Notes under the pieces: model-generated
Told to the model about the DNA's origin: nothing
Databases searched by the model: none
The model's input: the letters and a program-made list of their open reading frames with translations, nothing else
Program-made: the position numbers and the translations under genes
Shown here: positions 31,696 through 35,123 of the stretch, one piece after another
How positions within the stretch are numbered: the first letter of the stretch is position 1
How the letters are laid out: each line of letters opens with the position of its first letter
Source: an uncultured Elusimicrobiales bacterium
Lineage (GTDB): Bacteria; Elusimicrobiota; Elusimicrobia; Elusimicrobiales; Elusimicrobiaceae
NCBI GenBank assembly: GCA_944324095.1
Contig: CALUUY010000010.1
Coordinates: 1-35,123 of the forward strand
Direction of reading: 5' to 3'
DNA: 35,123 bases

Positions 31696-32640
31696 ATGAA
31701 AGTCGCCCGGATTGTTTTCCCTGGTTTTTGGTTTGGAGAGAGCGATTTGTCCACCGCTAAACAATTGGCGCATATGGGCGTGGGCGGCTTTTGCGTTTAC
31801 GGCGGCACGGCAGAGCAAACGGCGGATTTCGCCCGCCAAATGCGGGAGGCTTCCCCTTACAATTACTTGCTTATTTGCGCCGATATCAACGAAGATTTAA
31901 CAGAAATAATTCCTGACGCCCCGGCCTTGCCGTCTAATGCGTCTTTAGGGGCGTGCTCTTCGGCGGAGGGGGCTTATAAAAAAGGGCACGTATTAGCTTT
32001 GCAGGCGCGCAGCTTGGGGATAGACTGGCTGCTTGGCCCGGTGGTGGACTTGGGGTATGCGTCACCGTCTTTTAGTGAGTCGCCTTCCTGTGTTACCCGC
32101 TTGGCGGGTGATTTTGTGGCCGGGCTTTCCAATGGGGGGGCGCTAAACTGCATTAAGTATTTCCCCGGGATAAGCGGCGCGTTGAAAACGCTGGCCCAGA
32201 TGGAAGATGCGGAATTTATGCCTTATAAAAGTTTATTCCGCCGGGCGGACGCGATTATGCCTTCTGATATGACGTTCCCCAATATTGATGGGGAAAACCA
32301 GGCGATGCTGTCGGACAAAATTCTGCGCGGTTTATTAAAAAAACGCCTCAATTATAAAGGTTGCATACATAGCTTTCCGCTTTGGAAAGCCTATGTGCGC
32401 TATGAAGCGGCGGCAGCTTTAAAAATGCTGCACTGCGGTGTAGAAAATATTTTGGCACCGGCAGATCCGTTTGCGGTGATAGAAGCCATTGAAAAAGAAG
32501 TAAACAAAGGGTTTTTGGTGGATGAAATTATTCATTCCGTTTCCAATCACGAAATGGCCGTCAGCAAAATTATTTCTGCCCCGGTTATGAATACCAAAGA
32601 AGCGTTTGCGCTAGCTAAAGATTTTTGCAATAAAAAATAA
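31696..32640 (+). CDS. GH3 (NagZ-like) barrel protein, catalytic residues apparently lost
   Basis: 314 residues without a signal peptide. Similarity to beta-N-acetylhexosaminidases of glycoside hydrolase family 3 is seen over the whole length: GVGGFCVYGG, WLLGPVVDLG, IKYFPGISG (NagZ KHFPGHG), RADAIMPSDMTFPNID and LLKKRLNYKGCIHSFPLW. NagZ has SDDLSM at the last position with the aspartate nucleophile. Here the residue is F227, and the Asp-His dyad of the KHFPGHGxxxxDSH loop is also missing. NagZ recycles peptidoglycan muropeptides. This protein may bind such ligands without cleaving. GGAGAAG precedes the ATG. A terminator follows. Confidence 0.78.
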   Translation: MKVARIVFPGFWFGESDLSTAKQLAHMGVGGFCVYGGTAEQTADFARQMREASPYNYLLICADINEDLTEIIPDAPALPSNASLGACSSAEGAYKKGHVLALQARSLGIDWLLGPVVDLGYASPSFSESPSCVTRLAGDFVAGLSNGGALNCIKYFPGISGALKTLAQMEDAEFMPYKSLFRRADAIMPSDMTFPNIDGENQAMLSDKILRGLLKKRLNYKGCIHSFPLWKAYVRYEAAAALKMLHCGVENILAPADPFAVIEAIEKEVNKGFLVDEIIHSVSNHEMAVSKIISAPVMNTKEAFALAKDFCNKK

Positions 32641-32663
32641 TTTTCAAACCACAAATTTTTTAT

Positions 32664-32687
32664 ACCCCGCCTAGTGCGGGGTTTTTT
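32664..32687 (+). terminator. Intrinsic terminator after the ndk operon
   Basis: ACCCCGC-CTAGT-GCGGGGT followed by TTTTT. Confidence 0.9.
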
Positions 32688-32925
32688 GCGGTTAGTTCGC
32701 AGCTAAACGTGTAGATGTTTTTTTAAGGCGGTTTATAAAGAATCATTTTTCTTTAAAGCCACACTTCCCTTAACCCCGTTTGCTTATGTGCGTAGGCGGA
32801 GGGTGTTCGGTAGGACAAATAAAACCAATGGTACGTTGGGAAATTTATTCGGAAACACACCCAAACAGTGTGTTTAGAGCAAGCGGAAAGTTGAGGGGAG
32901 AAAAACTGGTTTTGTTTGGACGCAA
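32688..32925. other. Non-coding spacer with three hairpins
   Basis: About 240 bases with no supportable gene. Three inverted repeats stand out: a bulged stem around AAAGAA/TTCTTT (about 32726-32761), CCAATG-GTA-CGTTGG (32825-32839) and AAACACAC/GTGTGTTT (32853-32875, 8 perfect pairs, 7-base loop). It could be a small RNA or a long untranslated end. No known RNA family was recognised. Confidence 0.45.
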
Positions 32926-32952
32926 TAAAAACCCCGCCTGTTAGGCGGGGTA
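32926..32952 (-). terminator. Intrinsic terminator after the YtxH-like gene
   Basis: On the minus strand ACCCCGCC-TAACA-GGCGGGGT followed by TTTTATTG. Confidence 0.88.
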
Positions 32953-32959
32953 AAAGGTA

Positions 32960-33283
32960 TTAGTCTTTTTTGAATTTTTCGGTTAATTCTTCTTTACGTT
33001 TGTTGAATTCTTTGGTTAGTTTTTCTTTTACGTCTTTGGCTTCTTCAGTTAATTTTTCCTTTACTTCGTTGGCGTGCCGGGTTAATTTTTCTTTTAATTC
33101 GGCTGCGGTATCGGCGATTTTTTCTTTTTGTTCTTCATATTCTTCGTCGGCCCAGTTTTTAATTCTGCGGCGGGTGGTTTCCCCTTTAGCGGGTGCAAAC
33201 ATAACCCCCAAAGCTGCACCTACCACAGCGCCCAACAAGAAAGAAGCCAAACTAGCTCCTGCACAATTGCATCTATCGTTCAT
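32960..33283 (-). CDS. YtxH-like protein with amphipathic 11-residue repeats
   Basis: 107 residues. An N-terminal segment with two cysteines (NDRCNCAG) is followed by a glycine/alanine-rich membrane segment and GVMFAPAKGETTRRRIKNW, the typical YtxH-domain pattern. From residue 51 to 105 there are five imperfect 11-residue repeats of the form xxKEKLTxxAx, forming a long charged amphipathic helix. YtxH proteins are small, membrane-linked and often stress-induced; function is poorly known. AAGGAGG precedes the ATG. Upstream there are two palindromes shared with the divergent nfnB gene. Confidence 0.82.
   Translation of the reverse strand: MNDRCNCAGASLASFLLGAVVGAALGVMFAPAKGETTRRRIKNWADEEYEEQKEKIADTAAELKEKLTRHANEVKEKLTEEAKDVKEKLTKEFNKRKEELTEKFKKD
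32969..33133 (-). repeat. Five tandem 33-base (11-codon) repeats in the YtxH-like gene
   Basis: Encodes residues 51-105 as EQKEKIADTAA, ELKEKLTRHAN, EVKEKLTEEAK, DVKEKLTKEFN and KRKEELTEKFK. Divergence between copies increases toward both ends, suggesting old internal duplication under selection for the helix pattern. Confidence 0.75.
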
Positions 33284-33307
33284 AACCCCTCCTTTTTACA
33301 GCTAGAT

Positions 33308-33329
33308 TTGTATAATATATATTGTACAA
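33308..33329. promoter_or_regulatory. 22-base palindrome in the ytxH/nfnB intergenic region
   Basis: TTGTA-T-AATATATATT-G-TACAA: all positions pair except one mismatched position on each side. It overlaps the place where the minus-strand ytxH promoter should be. Confidence 0.5.
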
Positions 33330-33354
33330 CAATTGGGTTGTATTTCAATTGTTG
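33327..33354. promoter_or_regulatory. Second palindrome, CAACAATTG/CAATTGTTG
   Basis: Two perfect 9-base arms separated by 10 bases. It overlaps the first palindrome by three bases and covers the weak -35 region (TTCAAT at 33343) of the nfnB promoter. A likely operator for one or both divergent genes. Confidence 0.5.
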
Positions 33355-33371
33355 CTACAGTTAAGTATAAT
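33343..33371 (+). promoter_or_regulatory. Promoter of nfnBA
   Basis: TATAAT at 33366-33371 with a weak -35 TTCAAT at 33343-33348, 17-base spacing. The weak -35 and overlapping palindrome suggest regulated expression. Confidence 0.5.
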
Positions 33372-33424
33372 ACATATCCACCCTGTTGGGGTAGGTTGTT
33401 TTTATGTTAGTTGAGAGGTGAGTT

Positions 33425-34816
33425 ATGCCCAATCCGTCCGCGCCGCGTCAAGCCGGCCAAAACCAAGCACCCGAAGTAAGAAAGCACAATTTCGACGAAG
33501 TAACCAAAACCTTCACCAAAGAAGAAGCCCTGGCTGAGGCCGAGCGCTGCCTGCACTGCCAAAATGCCCGCTGTCAGGCCAATTGCCCGGTGGGGGTACA
33601 AATCCCGGCGTTTATCGCTTTGTTAAAAGAAGGCAAAGTGGGAGAGGCCGCCAGCAAGATTATGGAAACCAGCTTACTGCCTGCCATTTGCGGCCGCGTC
33701 TGCCCGCAGGAAAAACATTGTGAGGGTAACTGCGTATTAAAAGCCAAGTTTGGTTCTGTAAATATTGGTATGTTGGAGCGGTACGTGGCGGATACAGCCC
33801 GCAAAGAAGGCTTGTTAAAAGCCCCACAAACGGCTGCACCTACCGGTAAGAAAGTGGTGTGTGTGGGGTCTGGCCCGTCTTCTATTGCGTGTGCGGCGGA
33901 GTTGAAACGTTTAGGGCACGATGTTACCGTATTGGAAGCTTTACACGATTACGGCGGTGTGCTTAGATACGGAATTCCTTCTTTCCGCTTGCCGCGCGAA
34001 GTGATTAACCACGAAATTGAAACCGTTAAAGCGATGGGTGTACAGTTTAAGACGGACGTTTTAGCCGGTGTTACCATACCGGTGGAAGAATTACGCAAAG
34101 AATACGATGCCGTTTACATCGGCAGCGGCGCGGGCCTTCCCACAATGACCGGCGTTCCCGGAGAAAACGGTGTAGGCGTATATAGCGCCAACGAATTTTT
34201 AACCCGCATCAATTTAATGCAGGCTTATAAATTCCCGCAAACGGATACCCCCATTACGGTAGGTAAACACGTGGTGGTGTTGGGTGCCGGAAACAGCGCG
34301 ATGGACGCCGCCCGCTGCGCTATGCGTTTAGGGCCGCAGAGCGTAACCATTGCCTACCGCCGCAGCGCTGCTGAAATGCCCGCCCGCGCGGCTGAAGTGG
34401 AACATGCACAGGAAGAAGGCGTAAAATTTGAATTTTTGGTAACTCCCAAAGAAATCCTGCAGGATGAAAAAGGCCGTGTAACCGGCGTGCGCTTTACACG
34501 CAACCAACTGGGTGAGCCGGATGAAAAAGGCCGCCGCCGGCCGGTGGAAATACCGGGTTCTGATTTTGTGATGGAAGTGGAAACGGTGATTGTGGCCATC
34601 GGCCAGAAACCCAACCCCATTTTGCCCAAACACACCCCCGGTTTAAAAACCACGGAACGCGGTGTTTTGGAATTGGATGAAAACGGCTCTACCTCTTTAC
34701 CCGGTGTATATGCGGGTGGGGATATTATCCGCGGCGGGGCCACGGTGCTTTTGGCCATGAAAGACGGTCTGCAGGCCGCACACCGTATAGACAACTATTT
34801 AAAAGGGGAGAAATAA
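33425..34816 (+). CDS. nfnB: NADH-dependent ferredoxin:NADP+ oxidoreductase, large subunit (GltD-like)
   Basis: 463 residues. The N-terminal iron-sulfur domain has CLHCQNARCQANCP and CGRVCPQEKHCEGNC, as in GltD-type flavoproteins. VVCVGSGPSSIACAAELKRL is the FAD-binding fold, VVVLGAGNSAMDAARCAMRL binds the second nucleotide, and GDIIRGGATVLLAMKDG is the flavin end motif. The small subunit of glutamate synthase is similar, but the next gene encodes an NfnA-type protein, which decides for Nfn. Nfn couples reduced ferredoxin plus NADH to reduction of two NADP+ by flavin-based electron bifurcation. The stop codon is one base from the nfnA start. Confidence 0.9.
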   Translation: MPNPSAPRQAGQNQAPEVRKHNFDEVTKTFTKEEALAEAERCLHCQNARCQANCPVGVQIPAFIALLKEGKVGEAASKIMETSLLPAICGRVCPQEKHCEGNCVLKAKFGSVNIGMLERYVADTARKEGLLKAPQTAAPTGKKVVCVGSGPSSIACAAELKRLGHDVTVLEALHDYGGVLRYGIPSFRLPREVINHEIETVKAMGVQFKTDVLAGVTIPVEELRKEYDAVYIGSGAGLPTMTGVPGENGVGVYSANEFLTRINLMQAYKFPQTDTPITVGKHVVVLGAGNSAMDAARCAMRLGPQSVTIAYRRSAAEMPARAAEVEHAQEEGVKFEFLVTPKEILQDEKGRVTGVRFTRNQLGEPDEKGRRRPVEIPGSDFVMEVETVIVAIGQKPNPILPKHTPGLKTTERGVLELDENGSTSLPGVYAGGDIIRGGATVLLAMKDGLQAAHRIDNYLKGEK

Positions 34817-34817
34817 T

Positions 34818-35123
34818 ATGGAAGAAAATACCATTTTAGTAAAAGAGGATTTGAGCGACGTCGTTTCCAAATTTGTTATTTATAAACCCTTGGTGGCCCA
34901 AACCGCCAAAGCCGGGCAGTTTGTTATTTTGCGCGGTTGCGAAGGGGGGGAACGCATTCCCGTAACCCTGGTGGATTGGGACGCCAAAGCCGGCACCATT
35001 ACCGTAATTATCCAGGCCATAGGCAAATCCACGGTAATGTTTAACTCTTTTAAACAGGGCGATAAATTTGCCAATGTGGCCGGCCCCTTAGGTACCCCGG
35101 TGGAAATAAAAAATTACGGCACG
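34818..35123 (+). CDS. nfnA: NfnA-type small subunit of ferredoxin:NADP+ oxidoreductase (3' end outside window)
   Basis: The frame runs open for 102 codons to the window end. The product begins with an FAD-binding barrel like dihydroorotate dehydrogenase electron-transfer and SudB proteins. KAGQFVILRG and the flavin-contact segment ERIPVTLVDWD are visible, then AIGKSTVMFNSFKQGD and GPLGTPVE. The full protein (about 280 residues in the family) should also hold NAD(H)- and [2Fe-2S]-binding parts. Ribosome-binding site GGGGAG. Together with nfnB it makes the bifurcating complex. Confidence 0.88.
   Translation, partial: MEENTILVKEDLSDVVSKFVIYKPLVAQTAKAGQFVILRGCEGGERIPVTLVDWDAKAGTITVIIQAIGKSTVMFNSFKQGDKFANVAGPLGTPVEIKNYGT

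Noticed and set aside
1-35123. CRISPR arrays, insertion sequences, prophage or integration sites
   Set aside because: No direct repeats with regular spacers, no transposase or integrase frames and no terminal inverted repeats were seen.

Overview
The window looks like a stretch of core chromosome from an anaerobic, fermentative, Gram-negative bacterium. The Gram-negative assignment rests on lpxB, an AsmA-like protein and a lipoprotein. The anaerobic assignment rests on a four-subunit ferredoxin-dependent 2-oxoacid oxidoreductase and the electron-bifurcating transhydrogenase NfnAB. A free-standing type IV pilin-like gene with a GFTMIELL leader, GatCAB-type amidotransferase genes, a POT peptide transporter and mixed GC content would fit gut Elusimicrobiota (Elusimicrobium-like). 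That taxonomic placement is inferred from gene content and was not checked by a search. Gene density is high, both strands are used in short operons, and almost every operon ends in a clear intrinsic terminator. I see no phage, transposon, CRISPR array or integration scar.

Layout. 1-5.4 kb (+): a run of lipoate ligase (cut by the window edge), M50-like membrane protease, AsmA-like protein, PyrE-like phosphoribosyltransferase and RlmI-like rRNA methyltransferase. 5.4-6.1 kb (-): tRNA-Phe and msrC. 6.1-8.9 kb (+): korDABC operon. 9.0-10.3 kb (-): MFS transporter. 10.4 kb (+): single pilin-like gene. 10.9-15.2 kb (-): trmL, glycogen phosphorylase and a DUF1646-type cation transporter. 15.4 kb (+): tRNA-Glu. 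15.7-16.3 kb (-): ankyrin lipoprotein. 16.4-21.7 kb (+): ychF, RumA/RlmD-like methyltransferase, GNAT and PcrA/UvrD helicase. 21.8 kb (-): small two-helix membrane protein. 22.3-24.4 kb (+): gatC, gatA and a Nudix hydrolase. 24.5-24.8 kb: gene-poor spacer. 24.9-26.2 kb (-): POT transporter. 26.3-30.2 kb (-): a tight four-gene operon of Gfo/Idh oxidoreductase, lpxB, RelA/SpoT and a zinc-ribbon membrane protein. 30.4-32.6 kb (+): ndk, an alpha/beta-hydrolase-like protein and a GH3-like protein. 33.0 kb (-): YtxH-like protein. 33.4 kb to the end (+): nfnB and the start of nfnA.

How the genes work together. KorDABC reduces ferredoxin while decarboxylating a 2-oxoacid, and NfnAB exchanges electrons between ferredoxin/NADH and NADPH, so both belong to one redox economy. 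lpxB and its oxidoreductase neighbour point to lipid A synthesis, possibly of a modified type.

Most interesting points. The RelA/SpoT protein is short (480 aa, ending just after TGS) and has T-F-T-D where bifunctional enzymes have RxKD and RelA has ExDD. It is translationally coupled to a zinc-ribbon membrane protein and sits in the lipid A operon. The two genes behind ndk encode hydrolase folds whose catalytic residues appear to be replaced. The PyrE-like protein has an abnormal PRPP loop. ndk has a near-consensus promoter placed so that its mRNA would be leaderless or nearly so. The ytxH/nfnB intergenic region carries two overlapping palindromes.
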